Source: Paenochrobactrum pullorum (GTDB taxonomy: Bacteria > Pseudomonadota > Alphaproteobacteria > Rhizobiales > Rhizobiaceae). From it: 64,000 bases of DNA. The first letter of the stretch is position 1. The number at the start of each line of letters is the position of its first letter. Of the stretch, positions 17,577 through 26,869 are shown piece by piece. The stretch is taken from the NCBI RefSeq assembly GCF_041929845.1, contig NZ_JBHEEH010000004.1, positions 62,001-126,000 of the forward strand, written 5' to 3'. The translations under genes and the position numbers were made by a program. The notes under the pieces were generated by a model that worked only from the letters and a program-made list of their open reading frames with translations, searched no databases and was not told where the DNA came from.

Positions 17577-18797
17577 TTAAGCTGCGTCGCGTTCTGGAAG
17601 TAAAACTTCTCCGCGCTTGGCACGAATCAAGTTGATAAAACGACGGAAGAGGTAATGTGAGTCTTCCGGGCCAGGTGCTGCTTCCGGGTGGTGCTGCACG
17701 GAGAAGGCCGGCTTGCCGATAACCTGCAAGCCACTGTTTGAACCGTCAAACAGCGAAACATGGGTTTCTTCGACATTGTCAGGCAAGCTGTCTGAATCCA
17801 CTGCAAAGCCGTGGTTCATCGAAACGATTTCAACCTTGCCGGTGGTGTAGTCTTTAACCGGATGGTTGGCACCGTGATGACCCTGATGCATCTTTTGCGT
17901 GTTGCCGCCCAGTGCACGTGCCAGCATCTGGTGACCAAGGCAAATACCAAACAGAGGAATATCGCTTTCAATCAGTTTCTGAATGGTTGGAACCGCATAT
18001 TCGCCCGTTGCTGCCGGATCGCCGGGGCCGTTGGACAGGAAAATACCATCCGGCTGATAGGCCAAAATATCTTCAGCCGAAGTGGTGGCTGGAACGATGG
18101 TGATTTTTGCACCAAGGCCTGCCAGAATGCGCAGAATGTTGCGCTTTACACCGTAGTCGACAGCAACAATGTGGTATTTCGGTTCGCTCAATTCGCCGTA
18201 GCCCTGATTCCAAACCCAAGGTGCTTGTGTCCAGACCGAAGACTGGCCGCTGGTGACTTCTTTGGCCAGATCCAGACCTTCAAGACCGGCCCAGCTTTTC
18301 GCACGGGTTTTCAGTGCTTCAATGTCGAAATTGCCATTTGGATCATGCGCGATCACTGCGTTCTGTGCGCCATTTTCGCGGATAAGCGCTGTGAGAGCAC
18401 GGGTATCAACGCCGTAAATGCCGATGATGCCGCGGGTTTTCAACCAAGGATCAAGTTCCTGTCCGGCGCGGTAGTTGGAAGCAATCGTTGCAGGTGCTTT
18501 AAATACGACACCGACAGCACCGGCATGATTGGCTGGTGTCAAATCTTCAACATCTTCATCATTGGCACCAACATTGCCAACGTGTGGGAAGGTGAAGGTA
18601 ACAATCTGACCTGCATAAGACGGGTCAGTGAGGATTTCCTGATATCCGGTCAAGGCCGTATTAAAGCAAACTTCTGCTTCAACTGCTCCGGTTGCACCCG
18701 CGCCCATACCTTCGATGACAGTGCCATCGGCAAGAACGAGTACAGCGGTTGGCTTGGTCTTGGACCAGGGTGCAGTTGTGTGTGTGGTATTTGTCAT
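17577..18797 (-). CDS. carA: Carbamoyl-phosphate synthase, small (glutaminase) subunit
   Basis: A 406-residue subunit that hydrolyses glutamine and feeds ammonia to CarB. An N-terminal CPSase_sm domain (AVLVLADGTVIEG, CFNTALTGYQEILTDPSYAGQIV) precedes a class I glutamine amidotransferase domain. The nucleophile cysteine is in PLFGICLGHQ (near residue 285) and the His-Glu pair is in SVQHHPEAAPGP. The frame is open for 59 more codons upstream. The ATG at 18797 has AGGAG eight bases ahead and gives the usual family length, so the extension is rejected. The gene is divergent from yqeY across about 300 bases. Confidence 0.97.
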   Translation of the reverse strand: MTNTTHTTAPWSKTKPTAVLVLADGTVIEGMGAGATGAVEAEVCFNTALTGYQEILTDPSYAGQIVTFTFPHVGNVGANDEDVEDLTPANHAGAVGVVFKAPATIASNYRAGQELDPWLKTRGIIGIYGVDTRALTALIRENGAQNAVIAHDPNGNFDIEALKTRAKSWAGLEGLDLAKEVTSGQSSVWTQAPWVWNQGYGELSEPKYHIVAVDYGVKRNILRILAGLGAKITIVPATTSAEDILAYQPDGIFLSNGPGDPAATGEYAVPTIQKLIESDIPLFGICLGHQMLARALGGNTQKMHQGHHGANHPVKDYTTGKVEIVSMNHGFAVDSDSLPDNVEETHVSLFDGSNSGLQVIGKPAFSVQHHPEAAPGPEDSHYLFRRFINLIRAKRGEVLLPERDAA

Positions 18798-19097
18798 TTG
18801 AGGCACTCCTGATCGGGCTGATGTTATAGCGTTGCACAGCGTGACTTGAAACAAAACCGGTTTCTCGCCATATGACACACGTAAAGACGTCGGGATATGA
18901 TGCTCCCGCCGTTGTGCATAGTCAAAGTTCTCTGCTAAGCCTTGGGCAATAGAGAAACACGACGCATCGGTCAATGACTGTCACGCAATCCTTGCAAAAT
19001 AATTTGCAATTATGGCAGTTTTAATAGTACTGACCGTCGGTTTTTATGAATAATGCACAAATTCCTTTGAATTTTATGACCGTCAGGAGAGACGAAG
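18798..19097. other. Divergent promoter region of carA and yqeY
   Basis: 300 bases without a supported gene. An open frame in phase with carA runs to 18974 but lacks a ribosome-binding site. It may be part of a long carA leader. The yqeY Shine-Dalgarno sequence AGGAGAG is at 19085-19091. Confidence 0.4.
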
Positions 19098-19550
19098 ATG
19101 TTGCGCCAGCAGATTACTGAGGCACTGAACAATGCTTTGAAAGCACAGGAAAAACGCCGTGTTTCTACACTGCGTTTGGTTATGGCCGCCGTTCAGGACC
19201 GCGATATAGCCAATCGTTCAGCTGGCAAGGATCCGGTCGGCGATGAAGAGCTTTTGACCATTTTGGCGAAAATGATCAAGCAGCGTGAAGATTCCTCCAA
19301 AATTTATATAGAAGGGAATCGCCCGGAGCTGGCGCAAAACGAGCAGGAAGAAATCGAAATCATTCGTGATTTTCTGCCGCAGCAATTATCAGCTGACGAA
19401 GTGAAGGCGATTTGTGCTGATATTATCAAGGAAATTGATGCACAGGGATTGCGCGATATGGGCAAGATCATGGCGGTGCTGAAAGAGCGCTATACCGGCC
19501 AGATGGATTTTGCTTTGGCCAGCAGTTTCGTTAAAGAACTGCTATCGTAA
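19098..19550 (+). CDS. yqeY: GatB/YqeY domain-containing protein
   Basis: A 150-residue stand-alone YqeY domain. It is helical and related to the tRNA-binding tail of the GatB subunit of Glu/Asp-tRNA amidotransferase. It starts MLRQQITEALNNALKAQEKRRVSTLRLVMAA (split), the standard family opening. Its function is unproven; tRNA or amidotransferase association is inferred from the domain. The carA-yqeY-dnaG-rpoD neighbourhood is common in this order. The last eight codons (SFVKELLS and stop) are the first copy of a 66-bp unit that recurs twice in the untranslated DNA downstream. Confidence 0.93.
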   Translation: MLRQQITEALNNALKAQEKRRVSTLRLVMAAVQDRDIANRSAGKDPVGDEELLTILAKMIKQREDSSKIYIEGNRPELAQNEQEEIEIIRDFLPQQLSADEVKAICADIIKEIDAQGLRDMGKIMAVLKERYTGQMDFALASSFVKELLS

Positions 19551-19699
19551 GATAGAAGCTCTGAAGCGAAACTGCGACCACTAAAATGTAGCTTCGTCAA
19601 AGAACGTCTGTGCTGAGACTATGTTTTGAAACGACACTGCGATAACTAAAAATGTAGCTTCGTTAAGGAACTTTTAGCGTCAGATATAAGCCCTGCAAG
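19524..19699 (+). repeat. Tandem 66-bp repeat spanning the yqeY 3' end and downstream DNA
   Basis: Three units begin at 19524, 19590 and 19656, an exact 66-bp period. Read in the yqeY frame they open SFVKELLS-stop, SFVKERLC-stop and SFVKELLASDIS. Several differences fall at silent third positions (AGT/AGC, GTT/GTC, AAA/AAG). The third unit fades out near 19699. The 3' end of yqeY has evidently been duplicated twice, or the gene was once longer. Confidence 0.85.
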
Positions 19700-19705
19700 A
19701 ATATC

Positions 19706-19742
19706 AAAAGCCGCGCTTTAAAAATGAAGCGCGGCTTTTTTA
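19706..19742. terminator. Bidirectional terminator between yqeY and the Na/Pi cotransporter gene
   Basis: AAAAGCCGCGCTT pairs with AAGCGCGGCTTTTT. It follows the yqeY repeats on the plus strand and the converging cotransporter stop on the minus strand. Confidence 0.88.
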
Positions 19743-19746
19743 ATGG

Positions 19747-21441
19747 TCAGGCATTTTCAGAGGTTGGATTTTTCGGCAGCTTACGTAACCGCGTGCCGCC
19801 AAGCTGACCTTCTTCTTCCAGCACCGGATAGGCAAGCGCTGCCAATAGCGAGTTGATTTGTTTCAAATCGCGAATTGTATCCAGATGAATAGTACTGCTT
19901 TCAATGCTGCGCGGAGAGCCGGCGCGAAGACGGGCAAAATGCTGACGCGTGGTTTCGCGCTCTAATTCACGCAAACGGTCTTTCTGCTGCACCAATTGAC
20001 GCGCCGTATTGCTGTCACGCGAGAGCAGCACGTTGAAAGCAAGATGCGCATTGGAGAGAACCACATCGTGAAACTCGACAATTTCTTTCCAGCCTTCTTC
20101 AGTGAAGTTCAGATTTTGATCAAGTTTCTTCTGTACATGCACCAGCATATTGCGCACGATAATGTCACCCACCTGTTCCAGCTTGATGCAGGCTTCGAGC
20201 AATTCCTGCATCCGGGCTGCTTCGGTTTGGTTGAGTTTTTGTGTGGCAAGCTGGGTCAGGTAAAGTTTGACCGCCATATGCCGTTTATCGACACGGTCAT
20301 CAAGGGCGGCCAGTTCATCAATACGGGTTTGGTCAGGCTTTTCAAAAACATCAATTATGCGCTGAAGCATGACTTCCACGGTTTCACAAACGCTTAAAAC
20401 TTCGCGCGTCGCATTGGCCAGTGCTTGTGCCGGATGTTTTAAGGCACCTTTATCCAGCGCGCTATATTGTTCAAGCTCTGCCGGAGATTGAGGGCCGTAT
20501 TTATGCGCATTGATTTGTACCAATGCTTTGGTGGTGCGCAGCACCAGACCGGAAAGTGGAATGCCGGCAATCAGAATGATGACGTTAAAGACAATATGGG
20601 CGTTGATGACTTGCGAGGCAGAATCATGACCAAGAAGCGTTAAATCAGGGTTGAAAGTCTCAACCAAAATCAACATCACCAGCGAGCCTGCACCACGCAT
20701 TAGCAGATTGCCGAGCGGTACAATGCGGTTTTCCGGTGAAGCATTACGGGTGAGAATTGGCGCAATAACAGATGAACCCAGATTGACGCCCAGCACCATA
20801 ACGACTGCAAGATTGGCATCAATCAACCCGCGTGAGGCAAAGCTGACCAGCAGGATGATGGCGGCAACGCTGGAATGAAACAGCCACGTCATCAATGCTG
20901 CCAGCAAATAAGCAGTGATCGGATCACCTTTCAGATAATTGACGATCACCGGCAATAACTGGCTGTCACGCAAAGGTTCGGTTGCGTGCGAGGTCATTTC
21001 CAGTGACAGGATCAGTAACGCAATACCAACGCAGATGCGACCAATCTGGCGCCATTGATGGCGCTCTGTGGTCATGGAAATGGCAGTACCTGCAACGAGC
21101 AGAAGCGGCACCATCAAGGTCAGGTCAAAGGTCAGGATTTTGACAACCAGCGCCGAGCCAAGCTCGCCGCCGCGCACGGCCATGAGTCCTGCAAGGCCAG
21201 AGACAAAGCCGGAGCCGACAAAAGAACCGACCAGCAATGTGACGGCGGTGGAGCTTTGCAACGCTATGGCAAGACCGGTGCCGAAAGCGACGGCCAGCAA
21301 CGGATTTTGCATGCGGTTGCGCAAACCACGGCGCAATTGTTCGCCAAAGGCTTCTTCAACACCGGTGCGCACCATGCGGGTTGCCCATAATAGCAAAGCT
21401 ACTGCACCAGCCAAATTTAAAAGGACAACGGAGCCGCTCAA
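19747..21441 (-). CDS. Na/Pi cotransporter family protein with PhoU-like tail
   Basis: A 564-residue protein. The N-terminal half has about eight to nine membrane helices with the two inverted Na_Pi_cotrans repeats, marked by LQSSTAVTLLVGSF and VVMVLGVNLGSSVIAPI. The C-terminal part (residues about 340-545) is a helical PhoU-like domain. Family members import phosphate with sodium (NptA/YjbB type); YjbB of E. coli has also been linked to phosphate export, so direction is uncertain. The start is a TTG at 21441 with a strong GGAGGGG about eight bases ahead, and no closer ATG fits. The gene is divergent from dnaG. Confidence 0.9.
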   Translation of the reverse strand: MSGSVVLLNLAGAVALLLWATRMVRTGVEEAFGEQLRRGLRNRMQNPLLAVAFGTGLAIALQSSTAVTLLVGSFVGSGFVSGLAGLMAVRGGELGSALVVKILTFDLTLMVPLLLVAGTAISMTTERHQWRQIGRICVGIALLILSLEMTSHATEPLRDSQLLPVIVNYLKGDPITAYLLAALMTWLFHSSVAAIILLVSFASRGLIDANLAVVMVLGVNLGSSVIAPILTRNASPENRIVPLGNLLMRGAGSLVMLILVETFNPDLTLLGHDSASQVINAHIVFNVIILIAGIPLSGLVLRTTKALVQINAHKYGPQSPAELEQYSALDKGALKHPAQALANATREVLSVCETVEVMLQRIIDVFEKPDQTRIDELAALDDRVDKRHMAVKLYLTQLATQKLNQTEAARMQELLEACIKLEQVGDIIVRNMLVHVQKKLDQNLNFTEEGWKEIVEFHDVVLSNAHLAFNVLLSRDSNTARQLVQQKDRLRELERETTRQHFARLRAGSPRSIESSTIHLDTIRDLKQINSLLAALAYPVLEEEGQLGGTRLRKLPKNPTSENA

Positions 21442-21821
21442 TGAATTTTACCCCTCCGTTGGTTTTGAAACAATGTGAATGGGCCAGAAAAGTGTGACGT
21501 GCGTATGATTATATTAAATTTTATCACGCTTTAAGTCCTAAGCTTAAGTCTCACAATATAGAATTAAAATATGGATAATCCAACCATTGATACATCAGAG
21601 TTTTATCATGGTTCTGGCACGCAAAATAAGTTTTGCACAGGGTTAAGCACTAAATGATAAATGTCGTGTGACAGAGCTTTGGATTTGAGCGACCTTAGCT
21701 CTATATATGTGATATTCTGATTTTCCGGATGAAGGTTCAAATTTCCGGCTCTGAATTGCTGTGCGCATGATTGCTGCATGCTCTTTCATGGCTACGGATT
21801 TACGAGAAGTGGTTTTTATAT
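21442..21821. other. Divergent promoter region of the Na/Pi gene and dnaG
   Basis: 380 bases without a supported gene; AT-rich at 21500-21620. The dnaG frame is open from 21771, but the family N-terminus starts at 21822. No hairpin with a T-run is visible. Confidence 0.4.
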
Positions 21822-23804
21822 ATGCGTTTTCCGCCGTCTTTCCTTGATGAGATCAGAGACCGCGTTCCGATCTCAACATTGATTGGAACGCGCGTTCCCT
21901 TTGATCGCAAAAAAAGCAATCCGTCACGCGGCGATTTTTGGGGTTGTTGTCCGTTTCATGGGGAAAACACCCCAAGCTTCCACTGCGAAGATCGTAAAGG
22001 TCGCTATCATTGTTTTGGTTGCGGGGTCAGCGGTGATCATTTTAACTTTCTGACCGAACTGGAAGGGTTGAAATTTCCCGAAGCGGTAGAGCGTGTAGCC
22101 GACATGGCTGGCGTGCCGATGCCGGCACGTGATCCGGAGATGGAACAACGCGAGGCGCAGCGTTCGACGCTTTTTGACGTGATGGATTTAGCCGCTTCTT
22201 ATTTTGAGGCGCAGTTGCAGGCAGCCAATGGTGCCAAAGCGCGCGCTTATTTGCGTGATCGCGGGCTTTCAGCCACCACACAGCAGACATTCCGTATCGG
22301 TTATGCGCCCGACAGCCGCAATGCACTGAAAGAATTTTTAGCTTCCAAAGGTGTGTCGAAAGAACAGATGGAAGCGTGCGGCATGGTGGTGGCGGGGCCT
22401 GACATTCCGGTGTCCTATGACCGTTTTCGTGATCGCATCATGTTTCCGATTGAAGATTTGCGCGGCCGTATTATTGCTTTTGGCGGCCGTGCCATGTCGT
22501 CTGATGCGCCCGCCAAATATCTGAATTCGCCGGAAACTGAATTATTCCATAAAGGCCGTGTGCTTTATAATGGTTTGCGCGCACGTAAAGCCTCGCAGCC
22601 GCAAGGCGGTCAGCCAGCCAAACCGGTTATAGTGGTGGAAGGCTATATGGATGTGATTGCCTTGGCGCAGGCTGGCATCGGGCAAGCGGTCGCACCTCTG
22701 GGTACGGCTTTGACCGAAGATCAGCTCAATTTGTTATGGCGGATGAATCCTGAACCGATTTTGTGTTTTGACGGCGATCAGGCCGGCTTACGTGCGGCCA
22801 ATCGTGTGGTAGATCTGGCGCTACCGGTGCTTAAACCCGGTCGCTCGCTGCATTTTGCCTTGTTGGCAGAGGGCAAAGACCCTGATGATCTGGTGAAGGC
22901 AGAAGGGGCACAGGGGTTTCGTGCCGTGCTTCAGGAGGCTAAGCCGCTTGCCGATATGCTCTGGATGCGTGAAACGATGGGCGGTACATTCGACACGCCT
23001 GAAAGGCGCGCCGAGTTGGAAGCGCGTTTGCGTGAAATTACCCAAAAAATTGCCGATGAGGATATTCGTCGCCATTACGGGCAGGAAATGCGCGACCGGG
23101 CGCAGCAGTTCTTTGGCCGTGGCCGCAAGACATCCGGCTGGAATAAAAATAAAGGCGGCAATGGCAAAGGCAATTATCAGTTCGGGCAATTTGGACAACG
23201 TGGTGGAGGTTCAGCTCGTCTGACTATTTCGGATAGTCTTGCACGTTCAACGCTGGTAAAGGGCGGACGCACAGGCAGTGGTTCGATTGCGCCGCCTTTG
23301 CGCGAAACTGCTATTTTGATGACGCTCATCAATCATCCGCGTTTGGTGGAAGAAGACTTTGAAGCCATGGCTGCGCTTGATCTGGAACATGAGCAGTTGC
23401 GCAATTTGCATCTGGCGATGCTGGATGTGCTGGCTCTTTCGCGCGTTGAAGACGGTATTGCCATGCATCAGGCTTTGGCCAAAGCCGGGCATGGGGAAGA
23501 ACTGGCGCAGCTTGACCAGATTGTGCGTCGTGCGCGGCTTTGGCCAGCTACTACAAGAGCTGCGGAAGATGATGCCCGCGAAGCATTAAAACAGGCTCTT
23601 CACTTGCATCAGCGTGCACGCACACTACATAAGGAATTGCGTGCAGTTGAGGCAGCCCTTGAAACGGCAATGGCGAATGACGAAACCGGAGAAGTCTTTG
23701 GACGTTTGCTCGAAATTCAAAATGAAATTCGCAAAGCTGATGCCACTGAAGCACTGATTGAAGGGTTTGGTTTATCCTCCGGCAGACCTGCCGGCGGCTT
23801 TTAA
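21822..23804 (+). CDS. dnaG: DNA primase
   Basis: A 660-residue primase that makes RNA primers for replication. An N-terminal CHC2 zinc domain is visible (CCPFHGENTPSFHCEDRKG, then YHCFGC, residues about 40-70). The DnaG catalytic core carries the TOPRIM motif VVEGYMDVIALAQAG and FDGDQAGLRAA. A C-terminal helicase-binding region of about 200 residues follows. A Gly/Asn-rich linker (SGWNKNKGGNGKGNYQFG) separates core from tail. The start MRFPPSFLDEIRDRVPI matches the family, so 17 upstream in-frame codons are excluded. rpoD follows after 380 bases, the remnant of the classic macromolecular-synthesis order. Confidence 0.97.
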   Translation: MRFPPSFLDEIRDRVPISTLIGTRVPFDRKKSNPSRGDFWGCCPFHGENTPSFHCEDRKGRYHCFGCGVSGDHFNFLTELEGLKFPEAVERVADMAGVPMPARDPEMEQREAQRSTLFDVMDLAASYFEAQLQAANGAKARAYLRDRGLSATTQQTFRIGYAPDSRNALKEFLASKGVSKEQMEACGMVVAGPDIPVSYDRFRDRIMFPIEDLRGRIIAFGGRAMSSDAPAKYLNSPETELFHKGRVLYNGLRARKASQPQGGQPAKPVIVVEGYMDVIALAQAGIGQAVAPLGTALTEDQLNLLWRMNPEPILCFDGDQAGLRAANRVVDLALPVLKPGRSLHFALLAEGKDPDDLVKAEGAQGFRAVLQEAKPLADMLWMRETMGGTFDTPERRAELEARLREITQKIADEDIRRHYGQEMRDRAQQFFGRGRKTSGWNKNKGGNGKGNYQFGQFGQRGGGSARLTISDSLARSTLVKGGRTGSGSIAPPLRETAILMTLINHPRLVEEDFEAMAALDLEHEQLRNLHLAMLDVLALSRVEDGIAMHQALAKAGHGEELAQLDQIVRRARLWPATTRAAEDDAREALKQALHLHQRARTLHKELRAVEAALETAMANDETGEVFGRLLEIQNEIRKADATEALIEGFGLSSGRPAGGF

Positions 23805-24184
23805 TGTGATGTTGAAGGCGGGTTAAAGGGGCAGTTGAAGTCGTTGTTTTATGTACAGCTTTTGCCTTGCGACAACAAATGATTCGCTTTTTTAGCGCGA
23901 ATCATGTGAGTCGCACTTAAGATGTAGTGAAATTGACGAAAACAAACACGCTTTAAAAGCTGAAATACGTGGCAAAAACGAGCTTAAATGCTCATTTTAA
24001 CGCGTAAACTCGCTAAAATGAGCATAAATCGCCTTAATATCAGTACATAGGGTATAGGGTTAATTGCCTATTAAGGGCAATCTTATACTGGCTGAATTAC
24101 ACAGACGAATTGTATCTTCGTGTACAAGTTCGTCGACCTATCTAATTCTTTAGAGAAGCGACCCGGTCGCCTGGAGACAAGTAT
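23805..24184 (+). promoter_or_regulatory. rpoD upstream region
   Basis: 380 bases with no supported gene. Besides the inverted repeats it has a TTGCC...GGCAA palindrome at 24063-24080 followed by a -10-like TATACT, a plausible rpoD promoter. The rpoD Shine-Dalgarno sequence CTGGAGAC lies at 24172-24179. Confidence 0.45.
23988..24025. repeat. Perfect 12-bp inverted repeat upstream of rpoD
   Basis: ATGCTCATTTTA (23988-23999) and its exact complement TAAAATGAGCAT (24014-24025) flank a 14-base spacer. There is no T-run, so it is not an ordinary terminator. It could be a stable mRNA hairpin in the dnaG 3' end or rpoD leader, or a dimeric protein site. A second hairpin, GATTCGC/GCGAATC, lies at about 23881-23906. 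Confidence 0.6.
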
Positions 24185-26203
24185 ATGGCAACGAAGGTGA
24201 AAGAAAACGAAGAGGCTGAAGTCGAGCGCGATGGCGCCACTGATGGCCCGCTTCTCGACCTTTCTGACGACGCTGTCAAGAAAATGATCAAGCTCGCCAA
24301 GAAACGTGGCTATGTCACGATGGATGAGCTGAATGCTGTGCTGCCCTCTGAAGAGGTTACCTCCGAGCAGATCGAAGATACGATGGCGATGCTTTCAGAT
24401 ATGGGCATCAATGTAGTGGAAGACGATGAGCAGGACGCAGATCGCGAAGAGCCTGAAGACGACGCAGAAGAAGGCGGCGAGCTGGTAGAAGCTTCCGGCA
24501 CTGCGGTTGCCACCACGACGACCAAAAAAGAACCAACCGACCGCACCGATGATCCGGTGCGCATGTATTTGCGTGAAATGGGTACGGTTGAACTTTTGTC
24601 GCGTGAAGGTGAAATCGCGATTGCCAAGCGTATTGAAGCTGGCCGCGAAACCATGATTGCGGGTCTTTGTGAAAGTCCTCTGACTTTCCAGGCGATCATC
24701 ATCTGGCGTGAAGCATTGAACGACCAGCAGATTTTGCTGCGTGAAATCATTGATCTTGAAACCACCTATGCCGGCCCTGAAGCAAAGCAGGCACCAGCAA
24801 TTGAACGGGTGGAAGAAGCACAGAAGCGTCCTGAAGAGCGTTTCCAGCGCCGTGTGCGCGATGACGACATCACCAATGTCGGCGGCGAAGCCCCGATTGA
24901 GGAAGATGACGAGGACGATGAAGACGAAGTGAACCTGTCGCTTGCGGCGATGGAAGCGGAATTGCGCCCGCAGGTCATGGAAACTCTTGACCTGATCGCG
25001 GAAACTTATTCCAAACTGCGCAAATTGCAGGATCAGCAGGTTGAAGGCCGTCTGGCTGCTACCGGCGAATTGTCCAACAGTCAGGAAAAGCGCTACAAAG
25101 AGCTTAAAGATCAGCTGATTACCGCGGTTAAGTCATTGTCGCTGAACCAGAACCGTATTGAGGCGCTGGTTGAGCAGCTTTATGACATCAACAAGCGTCT
25201 GGTTCAGAACGAAGGCAAGTTGCTACGTTTGGCGGAATCTTTTGGTGTGCGCCGCGAAGACTTCCTCAAGGAATATCAGGGCAGCGAACTTGATCCGAAC
25301 TGGACAGAGCGTATTGCCACCCTGACGACACGCGGCTGGAAAGAACTGGCTGAAAAAGAAGCGCGTACGATTGAATATCTGCGTACTGAAATTCAGATTC
25401 TGGCAACCGAAACCGCGATTTCGATTGGTGAATTCCGCCGCATTGTCAATCAGGTGCAAAAAGGTGAACGTGAAGCAGCCATTGCCAAAAAGGAAATGGT
25501 TGAAGCGAACCTGCGTCTGGTGATCTCTATTGCCAAGAAATACACCAACCGTGGCTTGCAGTTCCTGGATCTTATTCAGGAAGGCAATATCGGTCTGATG
25601 AAGGCGGTTGATAAGTTTGAATATCGCCGTGGTTATAAGTTCTCGACTTATGCCACATGGTGGATCAGACAGGCGATCACCCGTTCGATTGCGGATCAGG
25701 CACGCACCATCCGTATTCCGGTGCATATGATCGAAACAATCAATAAGATTGTCCGCACATCCCGCCAGATGCTGCATGAAATTGGTCGTGAACCGACACC
25801 GGAAGAATTGGCCGAGAAGCTTGCAATGCCTTTGGAAAAAGTGCGCAAGGTTCTTAAAATTGCCAAAGAGCCGATCTCCCTTGAAACACCTGTTGGTGAC
25901 GAGGAGGATTCACATCTTGGCGATTTCATCGAAGACAAGAATGCGATGTTGCCGATTGATTCCGCTATTCAGGCGAACTTGCGTGACACAACAACCCGCG
26001 TGTTGGCGTCTTTGACACCACGTGAAGAACGCGTACTGCGTATGCGTTTTGGTATTGGTATGAATACCGACCACACGCTGGAAGAAGTTGGCCAGCAGTT
26101 CTCGGTAACGCGTGAGCGTATCCGTCAGATCGAAGCCAAAGCACTACGTAAGCTCAAACATCCGAGCCGTTCGCGGAAATTGCGTTCGTTCCTGGATAGC
26201 TAA
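24185..26203 (+). CDS. rpoD: RNA polymerase primary sigma factor (sigma-70, RpoD)
   Basis: A 672-residue housekeeping sigma factor. Region 1.1 occupies the first 90 or so residues, followed by acidic tracts (EDDEQDADREEPEDDAEE; EEDDEDDEDE) and region 1.2 (DPVRMYLREMGTVELLSREGE). A long non-conserved region follows. Region 2 has FLDLIQEGNIGLMKAVDKFE and YKFSTYATWWIRQAI. Region 3 is next, and region 4 has VTRERIRQIEAKALRKL. It directs core polymerase to most promoters. The length is typical of rhizobial SigA. It is preceded by dnaG and followed by a terminator. Confidence 0.98.
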   Translation: MATKVKENEEAEVERDGATDGPLLDLSDDAVKKMIKLAKKRGYVTMDELNAVLPSEEVTSEQIEDTMAMLSDMGINVVEDDEQDADREEPEDDAEEGGELVEASGTAVATTTTKKEPTDRTDDPVRMYLREMGTVELLSREGEIAIAKRIEAGRETMIAGLCESPLTFQAIIIWREALNDQQILLREIIDLETTYAGPEAKQAPAIERVEEAQKRPEERFQRRVRDDDITNVGGEAPIEEDDEDDEDEVNLSLAAMEAELRPQVMETLDLIAETYSKLRKLQDQQVEGRLAATGELSNSQEKRYKELKDQLITAVKSLSLNQNRIEALVEQLYDINKRLVQNEGKLLRLAESFGVRREDFLKEYQGSELDPNWTERIATLTTRGWKELAEKEARTIEYLRTEIQILATETAISIGEFRRIVNQVQKGEREAAIAKKEMVEANLRLVISIAKKYTNRGLQFLDLIQEGNIGLMKAVDKFEYRRGYKFSTYATWWIRQAITRSIADQARTIRIPVHMIETINKIVRTSRQMLHEIGREPTPEELAEKLAMPLEKVRKVLKIAKEPISLETPVGDEEDSHLGDFIEDKNAMLPIDSAIQANLRDTTTRVLASLTPREERVLRMRFGIGMNTDHTLEEVGQQFSVTRERIRQIEAKALRKLKHPSRSRKLRSFLDS

Positions 26204-26217
26204 GCGTTTAAAATTCA

Positions 26218-26246
26218 AGCCACCCGTTCATCGCGGGTGGCTTTTT
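26218..26246 (+). terminator. Terminator of rpoD
   Basis: AGCCACCCG pairs with CGGGTGGCT and is followed by TTTT, 15 bases after the rpoD stop. Confidence 0.88.
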
Positions 26247-26289
26247 AATATGGCCGTTATGAACGGCGATGATTAAGGGTGAGGGTAGA

Positions 26290-26580
26290 ATGTCTTTTTT
26301 GAAACGTCTGTTTGGTGGCAAATCGCAGAGTGATGAAGCGGAAAGCGTGCAGGAAGCCGGACGTTTGGAGCATAAAGGTTTTTTAGTTGTTGCGACGCCG
26401 TTTAAAGAAGGCGGGCAGTATCAGGTCTGTGGAGTGATCTCGAAGCAGATCGGTGATGAAATGAAAGAAAATCGTTTTATCCGTGCCGATAAATGCCCGA
26501 CTATTGAGGATGCGGCGAATATCGCGCTTAATAAAGGTCGTCAGATCATTGATGAACAGGGCGAGCGCTTGTTCTCTTGA
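26290..26580 (+). CDS. HlyU-family small protein
   Basis: A 96-residue protein, MSFLKRLFGGKSQSD..., with the compact core EHKGFLVVATPFKEGGQY, QVCGVISKQIG and RADKCPTIEDAAN of the HlyU family. That name comes from a Vibrio haemolysin regulator. Alphaproteobacterial members are short, have no recognisable DNA-binding helix and are of unknown function. The ATG at 26290 follows GGTGAGGGTAG; seven in-frame codons further upstream are excluded. The gene is monocistronic, between the rpoD terminator and its own. Confidence 0.85.
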   Translation: MSFLKRLFGGKSQSDEAESVQEAGRLEHKGFLVVATPFKEGGQYQVCGVISKQIGDEMKENRFIRADKCPTIEDAANIALNKGRQIIDEQGERLFS

Positions 26581-26615
26581 TAAGTACGGCCGTCAAAACG
26601 AGCTTATTACAAATG

Positions 26616-26640
26616 AGGCGGCTCATGTGCCGCCTTTTTT
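26616..26640 (+). terminator. Terminator of the HlyU-family gene
   Basis: AGGCGGC pairs with GCCGCCT and is followed by TTTTTT, 35 bases after the stop. Confidence 0.85.
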
Positions 26641-26792
26641 AATGTTTTTTTGGCGTACTGTCACTGCCACGGGAGGCGCGCGAGCTTTGCAGAGTGTGCA
26701 TATGGATATGAAGGACATAAATATACAGACACAAAAAACTCGCAAAGATGCATTGTGCGGGAACTTATATTGTTAACGTTTTAAGGGAAATT

Positions 26793-26869
26793 TGGTAGCG
26801 GAGGACGGATTCGAACCGCCGACACAAGGATTATGATTCCTCTGCTCTAACCTACTGAGCTACTCCGCC
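26793..26869 (-). tRNA. tRNA-Met (CAT), elongator type
   Basis: A 77-base cloverleaf on the minus strand, starting GGCGGAGTAGCTCAG and ending CTCCGCTACCA with an encoded CCA. The anticodon loop is ATCATAA, giving CAT. The T arm reads GGCGGTTCGAATCCGTC, and the D arm contains AGCTCAGTAGGTTAGAGC. The first pair is G-U rather than the unpaired first base of initiator tRNA, and the anticodon stem lacks the initiator GGG/CCC. It is therefore the elongator, unless lysidine modification makes it an Ile tRNA. Confidence 0.93.

Noticed and set aside
17811..18812. 333-codon frame antisense to carA
   Set aside because: Lies wholly inside carA on the other strand and its translation has no domain pattern. 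It is a shadow of a well-conserved gene.
18798..18974. In-frame 59-codon N-terminal extension of carA
   Set aside because: No ribosome-binding site at its start, and the residues match nothing in CarA. The ATG at 18797 has AGGAG and gives the normal length.
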